Below are positions 1 through 11,950 of a DNA stretch of 64,000 bases, one piece after another. The DNA is taken from NCBI GenBank assembly GCA_037833965.1, contig AP031351.1:9994501-10058500 (forward strand). The letters are read 5' to 3'. A program made the position numbers and the translations under genes. The notes below the pieces were generated by a model. It was not told the DNA's origin. It ran no database searches and worked only from the letters and a program-made list of their open reading frames with translations. This stretch comes from Marchantia polymorpha subsp. ruderalis. Lineage: Eukaryota > Streptophyta > Marchantiopsida > Marchantiales > Marchantiaceae. Every line of letters starts with the position of its first letter. Positions within the stretch are counted from its first letter, which is position 1.

Positions 1-136
1 GTGAAGTATTCTAAGGATGCAAGTGATTGTGGAGAAGCGTAATCTCCTTTGTTGTTTATGTTTCTTCATAAACTCCTGAAACGTGTCATAGTTCTCTGAT
101 TTTTTGTGTTATAGCGTGAAGGACATAGACCACACG

Positions 137-190
137 TTTCTCGGCCTTTTGGCTAGCTTAGTGTTTTATAGATATTCTTTTTACATATTC
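137..190 (+). pseudogene. U2 snRNA 5'-end-like fragment in a PLA1 intron
   Basis: Positions 137-155 read TTTCTCGGCCTTTTGGCTA, which matches from memory the near-invariant 5' end of eukaryotic U2 snRNA. The following ~35 bases resemble the branch-point-recognition and next segment only loosely (TAT-AT-TTCTT-like remnants). The rest of a ~190-nt U2 gene (Sm site, 3' stems) is not visible. The fragment lies just upstream of the first PLA1 exon in the window, in what must be intron. A truncated U2-derived retrocopy is the simplest reading. A functional snRNA gene is unlikely because the branch-point-pairing stretch is altered. Confidence 0.6.
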
Positions 191-322
191 GTTTGCAGGT
201 CTGGTATGAAAATCTTAGCAGTCATCAAGTTATTATTCATGACAATATGAGCGCTATGCTCTTGAATATATGCTTGTAACATAAAATCCTGCTGCTGCAT
301 GTCGATATATGCTTTTGAACAG

Positions 323-3300
323 TATCCTCCCGGAACACCAGAAACAGCTCCTTGGACAACGGATGGACCGGCTGCTTCTGTATCTGGCAGCGCTGCAACA
401 GCAGCTCCTTTAAGTACTCCCATAGGGCCCAAGAGAACTGCTTTCATAGGCAGCTGCAAGCATTTTGTATGGGAGGCCATCAGAGCTTCTTCAGCTGCTC
501 CCTACTATCTCGACGATTACTCAAGTGGTGGGTACAGAGAAAAATAACTTCAAAAATCTGCTTCATAATTTGGGAGCTCTTTATAATCAAACTCGGATGT
601 TTAAGGACGATTGTTTCAGACCAGTGAACAGAAGGAAAGCGAAAAAGCACTTCCAGAATACAGCAATTCCTTTGAGTAGTCATCTAGTTTTGTGTGCGTT
701 CAAATTTGATGACACGGGCAAATAACAAAAAACGAGGGAGGACTCCCAATCAAGTCGTACAAGGATTAAACCAAACGGGTAATGTGGGGCATAGCATCCC
801 CATCACAATGGGTAATAGATACTGAGTTCCAATAGATGAGAAATATACATTACCTTTTATGCGTTAGAATAGAGATTCTTCACCTGCGCTTGCATCTTTT
901 GACATACAATCTCTTTCTGCAGAGTCAAATCGCTGGCAGGATGGGGCGATCGTTGCAAATAATCCCACTATCATTGCTCTACGTGAGGCCCAGCTTTTGT
1001 GGCCAGATGTTCCAATCGGTTGCCTTGTTTCGTTGGGCTGTGGGAATGTCCCCAACAAGGTATGTTTTCAAAAAGAATATCCCATAAAGATCCAATTATC
1101 TGAGGATGTAAATCCTTTCATCGATATCTCTTGTTATTCTTGTCAAAAACTATGGTTTTTATACCAGTTGCTCCCCTTAGTTTGCTTGACCGAGGTGCAG
1201 TAGACTTACTGCTTTGGGAATGTTGTGTAATTGGGGTGAAACACAAACATTTGATGTTTATCGTGTCGGAATTGAATTTAATGTCTGTACTGTTATCGGG
1301 AATTGTTCCAGCCTCGAGGTAAAGGAGGGTGGCGATACTTGGATACTGGCCAAGTTTTGATAGAAAGTGCTTGTTCTGTCGAACGCGCAGAGGAAGCTCT
1401 AGACGCTCTTTTGCCTCTAGTGGATGGTATCCGATACTTTCGATTCAACCCAGGTTGGTTAAATATAAGTTTTTTGCACATAACAATCAAAATCAAAGAC
1501 TTAAGTCAACAACCCAATAGAGAGAAACCCATTGATCATGATGTCATGCATACTGTTGTTGTTTAGCGGCCCGGATTGATTTGCAGGCCCTAAGAAGTAA
1601 CTATGCATAGAATATGGCACTTATGATGTTATATTTAGACATTTAATAAGAGGAGACGAACGATGTGGCAAATTTGTGGTGGTTTCATAGCAGTCATTTT
1701 TGGACTGTGTTCAGTTGATGACAGGTGTGGCATGGAGCTTGATGAGACGGATCCAGTAGTGTGGGGTAGACTTGAGGCTGCTACTCGTGAGTATCTTGAA
1801 GCTCATGACTCATACATCAAAGAGGCATGTGACACACTTGAACCCCCTTCTCAGAGCGAGGATACGTGGCATGAAAGACACAAAAATGGACGTTTCTCTG
1901 CACCAGGCAAGCAAGTGAATAAAGGTAAGAGTCCGCTGCTCAGTTGAAACCGTCTACTATCTTCCTGAGGTCTTAGTGCATATACAGAATATGGCGTTTG
2001 CTTGAACGTTTGGACAAAAGTTAAGAGTTCAACAGGACTCAAAACCCTTTGGTCTCTCTCGCAGGATCCGGGGACGTTACAGGTCTTGGCTGGAGACGTA
2101 GAGTTCTTTTAGCTGAAGTTCGTCGTAGCCCTGACTTGCTAAAGCCCTTTAGGCATACACGCGCTTTGGAAGCGTACTGTGAGCGCTACAACATCAAGCT
2201 GGATCATTTGATCACTGTCCCTACTTCAACCGTTGCTTCGACCACTACTGGCCCCACCCCACCATATGCCTCTCCTTCCTTCACGGGAAGTTTTCCAACG
2301 AGTCCTCTATTGTTCAGCCCGGACCCAGCGCTTCTTCTCCAAGCGAAACTTGAGAACCTCCCACCTCTGAATCTTGACGGTGGTCACGGTCCGAGTTCTC
2401 ATAAAATATCACACTCACCACCCTTATCGCCTCCAAGAGGTCCTCGCGAACTCACAGGACCTGTCTTAGCTCTTCATGAGAAGCTTCGTAGTTCACCTCA
2501 GCTTGGCATTGTACATTTAGCACTTCACAGCGATCTATCAGGTCTCATCATGAGGTAATGAATCTGTTATACTTATATGGGCGATCCGGGTTGATCCTCT
2601 TAAAGTTATTTATCTTGTTGTAGATGTAGTTGGGCTCATGAATAGCTTTCAAATAAAGCATAACGTGCAGTGTCTTTCACTTATATGTTATTCACCATCG
2701 CCTCTCATGGTGACTTTTCTCCAATTTAATTACACCAAAGTCAACAGTTACGTGTAGCGGCGATTGCAGGCTACTGTATCTTCCTAGCTGATTCCAGTGT
2801 TTACGTGCCAGCTGGAAAAGCGACATTATTTCTGTAGCGGAGCCTGGGGAGATGGCAGAAGGGTTCTTGCAAACTGTGGTAGCAAACATGCGAATTGGTG
2901 TCGCCAGTAAATCAAGAAAGAAACGGAGTTCTCATCTCCCAAAATTTTCTTCGCTAAGTAGCTTGGTCGCAGCATGTCCCCGATTCATGATTGGAGGAGC
3001 TCTGCACAGATTTATGGGCCGTCATACGCAGGTATACCCATACTGATTCCTCGAGCATGTATTCCAGAAAGTCTTCATGTAGGCAAGTCGCGTATGCCTG
3101 GGTCATGAACCCTGTTGCTGTTACCTTTTGTTTGCCTTAGTCTGGAGTCCTGAATTTTGTGGGCGGATATTGTAATGGTTTTTGTTATCGAAGGTACTGC
3201 CTGACGGACAGGAGGTTGGATCTTATCTGTTTCGGAGAACTCTGCCCGCATCACACCTTGTACCGGATGATGTACGCTGGATGGTATGACTGCACTTCAA

Positions 3301-4141
3301 TCGTTTGACGTAATCAGAGAGCAAAGACTAGTTTTGAAACATGCTGCGCCTCTTCTGGCACGGATAGTACGTTTGTTGTAACTGGATATAATTTACTTGG
3401 TCTGCTGAGTGTCGAGGATCGGTATTTAGACGGGCCAATCGTCGTAGACTGTAGTTGTATTTGAAGAAGGATATTTAAAGGATCCGATCTCCAAGATTTT
3501 GAGTTGTATGCTAATTCTTTGCAGCATCCTACTTGAGAAATCTCTGTAGGTTTTCTCTTAGGATGTGCTGAGATGAAAGCACTTAGATTTCATTTAGGCA
3601 TAGTAGAAGACAAGAAAACATCACTTGACTCGAAAATTGACACAAGATACTCTCGCTCAGTATTTCACCCTCTTTGTGGACATATTTGTAGGTTGGAGGA
3701 TGGCGGGACAGGATAATTATCTGTACCGGGAGGTACGGTCCATCTTCAGCTCTTGTGAAAGCGTTTCTGGACGCCGGAGCCAAAGCAGTGATAGCACCAG
3801 CCATGGATCCACCGGATGTGCATCGTACCTTTTGTGATGGAAAGGTCGGTGATAATGAAGGTGTTGACAGTGATGATGTGCGATTTGTTATCGAAGATGA
3901 AGATGACGAAGAGGAGGCGGAGCCTTCAAGCCCTGGTAGTGATTGGGAGGATAGTGACTTTGACAAACTGGACAGTAATTTCGAAAGCCAGGAGCGAGAA
4001 GAGAAGGACTTGGCATCATTCGTAGGTACATTGTACGATGCTCTTTTCAGAGAAGGTTTGGGAGCTGAAGCTGCTCTTCAACATGCTTTGGAAGCTCATG
4101 TGAAGCAGCAGTACCGATGTCATCTACCGCATGTGTACTAA
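323..4141 (+). CDS. PLA1: Phospholipase A I-like (patatin + C-terminal domain), 3' part of gene, eight exons
   Basis: Related to plant phospholipase A I / galactolipase, a plastid-targeted LRR-patatin acyl hydrolase acting on galactolipids and phospholipids. Exons by GT-AG sites and phase: 323-527, 923-1059, 1312-1453, 1715-1924, 2065-2554, 2812-3031, 3194-3283, 3692-4141. They join in one frame to 647 codons plus TAA. Visible signatures: 'AIRASSAAPYYLDDY' at the end of the patatin core, 'DGAIVANNPT' (exon 2), which carries the Asp of the Ser-Asp dyad, then 'GGWRYLDTGQVLIESACSVER' split in two blocks of family signature, 'DDRCGMELDETDP', 'SVAEPGEMA', 'KAFLDAGAKAVIAP', an acidic stretch and 'CHLPHVY' at the C-terminus. 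The LRR region and the GxSxG nucleophile must lie left of the window. An AATAAA at 4207-4212, 66 bases past the stop, is a plausible poly(A) signal. No disabling change is seen. Exon ends are inferred from splice consensus plus remembered family sequence. Confidence 0.9.
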
Positions 4142-7100
4142 TTTATTCCCAGGTTAGTAGTAGTATTCTGCCTAAAGCTTAAGCACCGTAGACCTGGGTA
4201 ATTATGAATAAAATTTCCAGTGGATCAAAGTTGCCACTGCCCTATTTATGGTAAAAACATGAACTCCACCTCCATACAAAGCGTCACCTCTGGAACTTCA
4301 CGTGAAATCAATTCGACCGCAGTGTTTCGAAGCGCACGAGGATGCGGACAAACACTTTCCCGCTGTACTAAAATAGAAACTGTGGAGAGCTTATCGAGAT
4401 ATCACTTATCTCTACCTTGGTGCAAAGTGAGAGCATATCTTGTTACAAATCGCTCAACGCTTTTTTGTTCAGGACCGAGTAACATGTCGTCTTCCTTATA
4501 GATGATTGGTGCCACAAGCAGTCGCATTCATGGACCCAGTCAGATAAAGGATCCTTACGGTAATGTTCGAGGGATGGCTCTAACAGCAATGAGAATCTCA
4601 TGCTTGCGCTCCGCAATAAATATTTTACGTCGACTTTCCGGCTTGCAGCTTCGTCACTATATTGAATATGAATCAAGTTTCCGAGTATTGTCGACCTGTC
4701 GTAAGCAAATTGAGGACCTCTGATGTTACCGGAAATGCATAGAAATATAATCCGAATACAAAGGAAGAGAACGGGGAGAGAGGAGATACGAATGTCGTCC
4801 GGATTGTACAAGCCGTATCTCCAGTGAATGGTCTTCATCATCAGGCTTTCTCACAGGACAGAGTGGACCAATGTAGTCTGGCCGAACCCACGAGCGAAAT
4901 TCCAGATACTCCACACTTCCCATCTTTCAACCCTAAACAAACCCAACAGATGCAACCAGTAAAGACACTCCATTCTTTTCTCTCAAGTATAACGAGTGTC
5001 GATAGGAGTGGCTTTGCAACGTCAGAACGATATCTCTCATCTTGCACTTTTACTCGTCCTTTATTTACAGGGTGATCTACAGTCTGGAAGGGATGCGGAA
5101 TACATGGGAACTAAACATTTATGAACTCTGTCAACCGATAGATTGTAGTTTTTCAGCTCCTACTCGCTGATTACCGCAAGGCTAATATTGTGGGCTCCAG
5201 TTGCCGTGTCAATCTGTAGTAACAATAACCCCCCGTTGAAAACCGCTGTATAAATCAAGTCAGTTACCGACCCTTAGACCTAGTTTTAACCATACCAGTT
5301 CACTTCTATTTTCTCCTCGTTGACAGAGATTGACATTGTATTAGGGAACAGCGAGGAAAGTCATTACTCTCTTCCCAGCCTCGATCAGAGAAATAACTTG
5401 GCGACCTTACCAAATTTCTGTCCGGTTGGCGAAAATAGAGAGAACCATCTTTTCCAGGAGTTGAGTCATCCTCCCACTCTCGGAGAACTAGGCCTGGCAG
5501 CTGAAGCTTGAGAAACTGCCGTCGGAATTACTGTGTCCTGAATGGAAGCCACCGTAGTCGGTCGACAACTCAGTGCAATGAGTGGTGATAACGACAGCAA
5601 AATTCCCAAAACAATGAGGAAGTTGGAGAATCATGCCTGTTAACTCGGGACAGAATTACTTGAAGTTATTGAGTTCATGTAGATATCGCTGGCGCAAGAT
5701 AAAGACAAGTCCCATAAATGCACCGAGAGAGCGTGAAGCGAGTGAGAAGTACACTATAGACATCTTCGTTTGTCCGGCCTGTCACGATACGAAAAGAAGA
5801 TTCTTTGCTTGACCGGACCTGAAAATGGTGGAATATAGCACCTGAAGCACACCATCAGTCCAGCTATCTGTTGTCACTGCACTAAGACTCTTGCTCACTG
5901 TGGTCCTCGTAGGACAGTGGCTAAAAATAAGCAATGCAGTCAATCTGCTCCCCACAAAGTCTCATGAGTCATGACACAACTCCCCACTCCTCCAATCTCC
6001 TCGAAATTTGATCTCGCCTCATCTCGATCTAGTTCATGTTCTCATCCCCTTCTCGCCACGCCCCAGACAATTGAAGTGAGAATTTCCTATTCTTCTCTCT
6101 CAGTGTTGAACTGTTGCCCTCCTTCACCTTCCTTTGAGAAATCCTGCAACCTTCGCAACCACCTCCATACTCCATTTCCATTCCGTCGGCACGTACATGT
6201 GCATTCATCTCGAGCAAGAGTTTTCAGAACCTTCTATCGTCCTGAATTGACGATGACGCTCATTACCTCCTCCCTCCTCTTACTTCATTCGAGTTAGCAT
6301 GTGTTTTTCCATAGGAAAAATTGGGGAAAATTCTGTTGGGTTGCCACATTTCTTGTTTTTCGTCATGTTCGGAAATTCAATCGAACAAGAATTGCGCATC
6401 ACAATTCAGCGGTTTGTGTACACTAGGTTTGTCCCTGCAACTCCGCCGAGTAAGTAATATCGACTCTGACATTTTGGGTGTCCCTAAGCCTTCAAAACAT
6501 TTCAGTGGCGTGAATGCACCTCCAACTTCGGTCGGCCAAAGTACGCGCGAGGGTGCAAGTCATGTCACCTGATCCGGTACAACATCCGAACGTGGATGTG
6601 CAAAAAAACTCAATTGAGGCGATTTGCAGGCGAGCCATGGCCATGATGAACACAATGCGAGCGTTGTCAGTCATTTCTAATCGCCCTAAAATTCTCAGAG
6701 CCTAAGAGGGTCTTTTTCCCCTACAATCGTAGAGTCTAACAACATATTGGTAACAATGGTTGTGTACGCACACCCGATCACTCTACATAATCAGCTCGCG
6801 GCGTTTTGGGCTCATATGAAGATTGCTGTACATATAAATATGTCCTTGATCCGTGGAAGTATGCTTTTGCACCCTTACATCTAACGGCACAATCCAGCGG
6901 ATACACTTTGACTGTTGATTTTATTGTCTTGCTCGTAGCAGCCCTCCCCATGTTCGTGAAACCAACGTCTACACGTATCAAGGAATCAATCTCTTGACGC
7001 TTGTTTGGTTGGTGTTCAGTGATCGCTAAAGACATCTTGAAGTCAACGCCATTGGGCTTCCAGAACGAGCTGCTGCGTAACGACGATGTGCAAGAGGTTT

Positions 7101-8766
7101 AGTTCTACATTTGACATGAAAATTATTTTGTAAGACGCGTCAGCGTTGGATAGGCGATTACCAGTCGTATTCACAAGTGACACTCAAGGTTTTGTACTCC
7201 ATATCTGCAGGTAACATGATAAAATAAAGTAGAATTGGGAATATCACACCAAGCCCTACATGAAACCTAGCAAATACCATATGCTAGTAACCAATATATT
7301 TTAATGAGAAATATGTATTACAACACCTACAATCATCTAGATTGGTTTTTATAGTACATTCTTTTGCTCTAACAAGTCTCTAGCGTTTGACTGTAGATTA
7401 GATTTTGGTAAACTTAGTGTGTGATATTATATCTTTTCATGCTCTTCCTTCATCAATATTTGAGTGTTTATGATTGAATTAACTCGTACAAGACTGATTC
7501 TCACTTTCACAAGATCCGCAAAACTACGCAAAACCTTAAAGTAATTTTTAAATTCCTCTCTTAGATATAATTCAATTTCCATATCAAACTAACTTCAACT
7601 CAATCCAGAATTCAAGTATAACGTCAAAAAAAATTCTTGGCAAATTTACATCTACATTACTTAGATTATATCAGGGTATATAATTTCATGTCTCAAAGCG
7701 CAAAATAAAAAACCAATTGAAAGTGTGAAAAGTTATTGTAGATGATAATGTTATTTTCTATACAAGTATTACGTGAGCTTGATTACAATCATTTGAATTC
7801 TTTAATCAGCAGTATATGTATTGGATAATTTTTTCTACTTTGCATTGTGCTTTATAATTAAAAATGATTTGAAATTTTATAAACATTTCATACTCCAATG
7901 GTAATGCAGTCATAGATTCATTTTTTTTCCAACAGGATAATAATTATCTTAAATAAAATCAGTAGAGTCATATAAATAGCTTCAAAGATTAGTGATCTAA
8001 TCATTTTTTCCATTTAATTCTTACAACAATACTATGATCATCTTAAAATAACATGAAACATAATTACAATGAAGCTACAACACTTGTTGTGATAATTTTC
8101 CTTTATCTTTGTATCTAATATTATTTTCTCTATGTATAAGAAAAAACATATTTTATGAATTATTTGTAAATATTATTATTATGAATCTTCATTTTATCTT
8201 ATATTATTCATTATCTCATTAAAAGAAATAGATAAAATGATAATATCATATTTTCTATGTAATTGCAATGCTTTATTTCTTTTTAAGAGAATAAATAATA
8301 TTTTTATGACAGAAGAATAAACTAATTATATCAATAAATTGTAATAGCACAACAACAATAATATTTATTTATCTATTATAGATTTATTTCTTTTATAAAT
8401 GTAAATCATGAAACTAAATCGAAGATTCAAATGAAACAGACTAAAATATCGACATTTGTTAGGATTTAACTCGGGTTTTGAGTTAGACCTCAATAAGCTA
8501 ACTCTAGTCAGTGTTGAGGTTAGCTACCAGTATATAAATCCGATGGCATTCGGTGTTTTGTTTGAAAGACTTCATTATTATTATCAGTTTTTTCTCCCCG
8601 TTGACATAGCCCATATTCGGATTAACCACGTATATGTTGTGCAACGTCTTGTTTGTGTTTTTTCTTGCCTTGATGATTCTGTGTGGTGTCATTTTTACTC
8701 TGTAAATTCTCAGGGATAAAGTTCAAAAATTATTCAAGCGAAAACGGTTACTACAACCCGACGATG
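4142..8766. other. Intergenic; no confident gene
   Basis: The first ~3 kb is of mixed composition and holds only short open frames, none recognised. From about 7200 it becomes strongly AT-rich with runs of A/T and no coding signature on either strand. A stretch at 8453-8720 has a TG start, a TATATAAAT at about 8531 and an open frame. It could be a solo LTR fragment, but I cannot name a family. Confidence 0.5.
4824..5511 (+). other. Possible exons of an unrecognised gene
   Basis: Two open stretches, 4824-5072 and about 5326-5511, have plant-like residue composition. The second follows a pyrimidine-rich tract ending in CAG at about 5325 and ends in TGA at 5509-5511 after 'PPTLGELGLAAEA'. I recognise no domain, and no start codon with upstream context is convincing. 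They may be a small unknown gene, PLA1 downstream transcript, or chance. RNA evidence would be needed to call either one. Confidence 0.15.
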
Positions 8767-11354
8767 TAGGATGGGCACGGCTCGGCTAACGACTAGACGG
8801 CTAAATTTTTTTGTTAGCCATCTAGCCAATTGCACAGCTGACTAGCCATCGGCTAAGTCTTTGAGTAATAGACTTCTCTGAAGAATCAATTTGGAAGACT
8901 CTCTCTCGATAAAGAATTTTCCAAATCTCGAAAGTGAAGTATGCTTTTAGCAGATGGATGTGTAAAAATGTACCACAGATTTTGCTCAAAATATTAATGA
9001 ATTGTTATTCGTTATTTTGTATTTGTGGCTTAAGTGCAAAACATCCAATGTATTTTGCATCCAACCTGCAATACTCCCTTCTCTTGTGGATCTTAATACC
9101 TTTGTCATCGTCTTGCAATTATTCTTTGTAATAATATCTTGCAAATTAGACCCAAAGCCTTACCGTTTGATAAGAATAGTATATGATTCAAGATCTGTAA
9201 TAAGAATAATAAACATGTCGATGTTTTTCCAAGTTAGAAGAAACCATGATTGATAACTAGCTTCAAACGTCATGTATGAAATGGATGATAGCTCTAAAAT
9301 CCTTCATCTTTTGCATTGACGCACATGGAATCTGAAAGAAGAGATGAGAGTCAAGCAACACAGAAGAAAGCTCACAAAGAATTCAGTGTGATGATCAACG
9401 ATCAGCATAAAGTTGGATTTGATCTCTCTAACGAGAAGAAATGCAATCCGACTTGTACAACATTTGATCTACTCCATATACTAATCGCATCAAAAAATAT
9501 TCACGAATTCATTAATTGGACAAAAAATAGAATAGAAATTAAACACAAATTATCCTTCACAAAATAGCCAGATGATGAATTGAACTAAATTAAACACAAA
9601 TAAGATTCAGTTTCTTCATTTATGAAGAACAAGTCCAAGGAAACTCGCAACCTGAATAAATTTGTTTGCAATTTGTTTAGAATAAAATGAAATCAAACAC
9701 AAATTATACTTTCCGAAACCTACAGATACGAGTAGAATAAAAGTTAAGCATAATTACACTTCATACGCATAATCTTGCACCTTCTAACCAAAATCAAGTA
9801 TTTGGGGACAAACAAAATCACAGAGCTATCTTATTAATTTCATTAAGCAGTCGTTTCCATGACTGCAGCTTCATGGTAATTTAGATAGGAGTGTCGCCCA
9901 AACGGTTTCGCTACGCGGTGGCAATAGCATCACTATTTGAAAATGCAGACTCTGATGGCAACAAAGACCTAATGCAAATTAAGATGTACTGTGCACAAGT
10001 GACAATCGTGGAAAAAGCTTGCGGCCAAGTTTTGCCCACCAAATCACTACATCGTCGCATGATTCATCTCCTATTTTGATGAACTACAAAAAAATCATGA
10101 TTTTGTTGGAAACATCATCTTGTTCACGGTTAAAATCAAAAATCAAAGCTTGTGTTTTATGTGCAGCAATTAGCATATTTTGGGTTCTATTTTTTGAAGT
10201 GAAAGAGTAAGCATGTTCATGTGTACCCTTGATACCATATTGTTATCAAAGAGTTTCTCGAAGCCTTGTCGTCAAAAATTCTACTTATTTGTCCGTCTTT
10301 GGAACCGCATGATCAAGTGCTTATGCTAACATTGATAGAGGGTGAGTCAAGTGGTCTTCATATTTCTGTAGCTTTACCACCAATGCTCTTGTAGCATACT
10401 TAGACTTTGATGTAGTGAATCAGAATTCATCGTATTGTTGATAATTTCTTGTCAATGTGTCTTTAATAATTCATAAACCAAAGGTTGATTTGATAAAGTT
10501 GCATAACGTCCACTAGATAACGGAAGATATGCATAAGCAAAAGCAAGATAATCTTTGAAGCATTTCAGACCATTTGTTTAATTGAAGTCAAAGTTAGAAT
10601 CTTACTGTACAACTCAGACATTTTTGATAAAGATTGAAAGGCATCTGTGAGACAGTATGACGCATCAATCATTATAAACATGATATTCCATCTATGCTTC
10701 ACATCAAGCTCATAAACTTTCTTTGTCTTGAGTTTTTGTGCCCCTAAAAGAATTTGGACCTTCTTGAAATCAGCTTGCATTCGAGATGATAAGCGGATTG
10801 ACTTTAGCAGTAAGCAAAGTTTTTACATATTGGTTTTGAAAATTGCTTCATTGTTAATCACAGCACGATGCACAATATGACACACACAGGAATAGTGTCA
10901 TCTATAGTCTAGATAAACATCAAATTTATTTTTTAATTTGTCTTTTAAATGCTACAAAGCTATAATCATCTCACTAGCATTGTTTGTTGATATCATAGTT
11001 GCAGTTGTGATTTGCTCGTGTAAACCATGTCTGTAGGTGCCTATACTGTTTCCTTTCGCCACACAATTTCGGAATTTCTTTGTGTGAAGAGTTTATCTAC
11101 CTACTTGTTATTCTTGCTATCAAATTTCTTTTGTGTAAGCAGTATATGTGTACTCGTGTCAAGCACAAAAACAAGGAGAGAATCTTTCATTTGCAAAGAG
11201 AGTCAAAATAAAAAGACACGTGTCTCAATTTCTAAAATATATGTTTAGTCCTTTAGTCAGCGGCTAGTCAACTAAACTTTGATCACTAGTCGACTAGCCG
11301 TTTGTATTGGCTAGCCAACTAACCAAAAATCAGTTGACTACATGTCTATCCCTA
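8767..11354 (-). mobile_element. Decayed hAT-family DNA transposon
   Basis: Left end begins TAGGATGGGCA, and the reverse complement of the right end begins TAGGGATAGACA, the hAT-like terminal pattern. Subterminal regions share inverted blocks rich in GGCTAG/CTAGCC: near the left end TTTTT-GTTAG-CTAGCCAAT, and the mirrored TTTTT-GGTTAG-CTAGCCAAT near the right end. The interior carries hAT transposase remnants on the minus strand. Flanks CGACGATG and GCGTGATG could be a degraded 8-bp target duplication, but the match is weak. About 2.6 kb. Stops throughout, so it cannot supply transposase. Confidence 0.7.
9880..11000 (-). pseudogene. hAT transposase remnant (RNase H-like and hATC pieces)
   Basis: Read on the minus strand from right to left. 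Near 10985-10860: 'STNNASEMIIAL' then 'CVCHIVHRAV', like the DNAS and C-x2-H segments of hAT transposases, with an in-frame stop between. At 10780-10565: an open piece with 'DVKHRWNIMFIMIDA', equivalent to the usual D-x-x-TRWNSTY block. Near 9955-9895: 'LPSESAFSN' then 'RNRLG' after a stop, equivalent to the PSER-FS...RNRL core of the hATC dimerisation domain. Order and strand agree with one transposase gene. Several frame breaks and stops show it is long dead. Confidence 0.7.
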
Positions 11355-11419
11355 GCGTGATGACACGTGACGATCTGCCACATGACTGATACGCAGACGC
11401 AAAATATGCGATGATCTGT

Positions 11420-11950
11420 TGTAACCATCTTTAGTTATTTAACACTATAGAAGAGATTACTCAAGATTGAGTAAAGTAGATAATGGTGTTACATCTATAG
11501 TATCATGTCAACAATCTGTATGCTAATTGAATGTGCTAATTATTGTGTTAGTTGGAAACGACATGTCACCTATTTGTGTGTTCATTAGTTATATTCGTCA
11601 TATCATCATTCTACTAGAAATATATTTGATGGTGGAAAGAATGTTTTGTCTTTGTGTATGTGTTTAAAATATCTTTGTAAAAAATAATAGAATCATTCAA
11701 GATATCTCATCTTTAGATCTTATGTTTCATCTATGCATTAGCTTCTTTCTAAACTCTAGTGTTATAATTGTATCAAAGCGACCTTGCTCTCTTTTTTTCA
11801 ATATGGATTAACTCTCATGAAATAGAAAGTAAGTTATGATAGATTATGGTTTTTGAGAGTGTTTAGAAGCTAGCAAAAACAATTGATATGCATATAGAAC
11901 GAGAAAAAGTGAAAAATTATGCTTTGTAGATATAAATAGCTTGATAAAAA
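11420..11950 (+). mobile_element. Fossil LTR and leader of the resident Ty3/gypsy family
   Basis: 11420-11766 aligns end to end with the intact LTRs at 46803 and 52417: it starts TGTAACCATCTTTAGTTA and ends CTCTAGTGTTATA. The next bases, ATTGTATCAAAGCGACC, are a mutated primer-binding site (intact form TGGTATCAGAGC), followed by degenerate leader through about 11950. Most substitutions relative to the intact copy are C-to-T or G-to-A. The rest of the element is missing or unrecognisable. Confidence 0.8.

Noticed and set aside
1-322. A further PLA1 exon starting at about 199 after TTTGCAG
   Set aside because: The frame that would reach the exon at 323 meets a stop at 263-265, and the translation does not resemble the family upstream of the YPPGTP motif.
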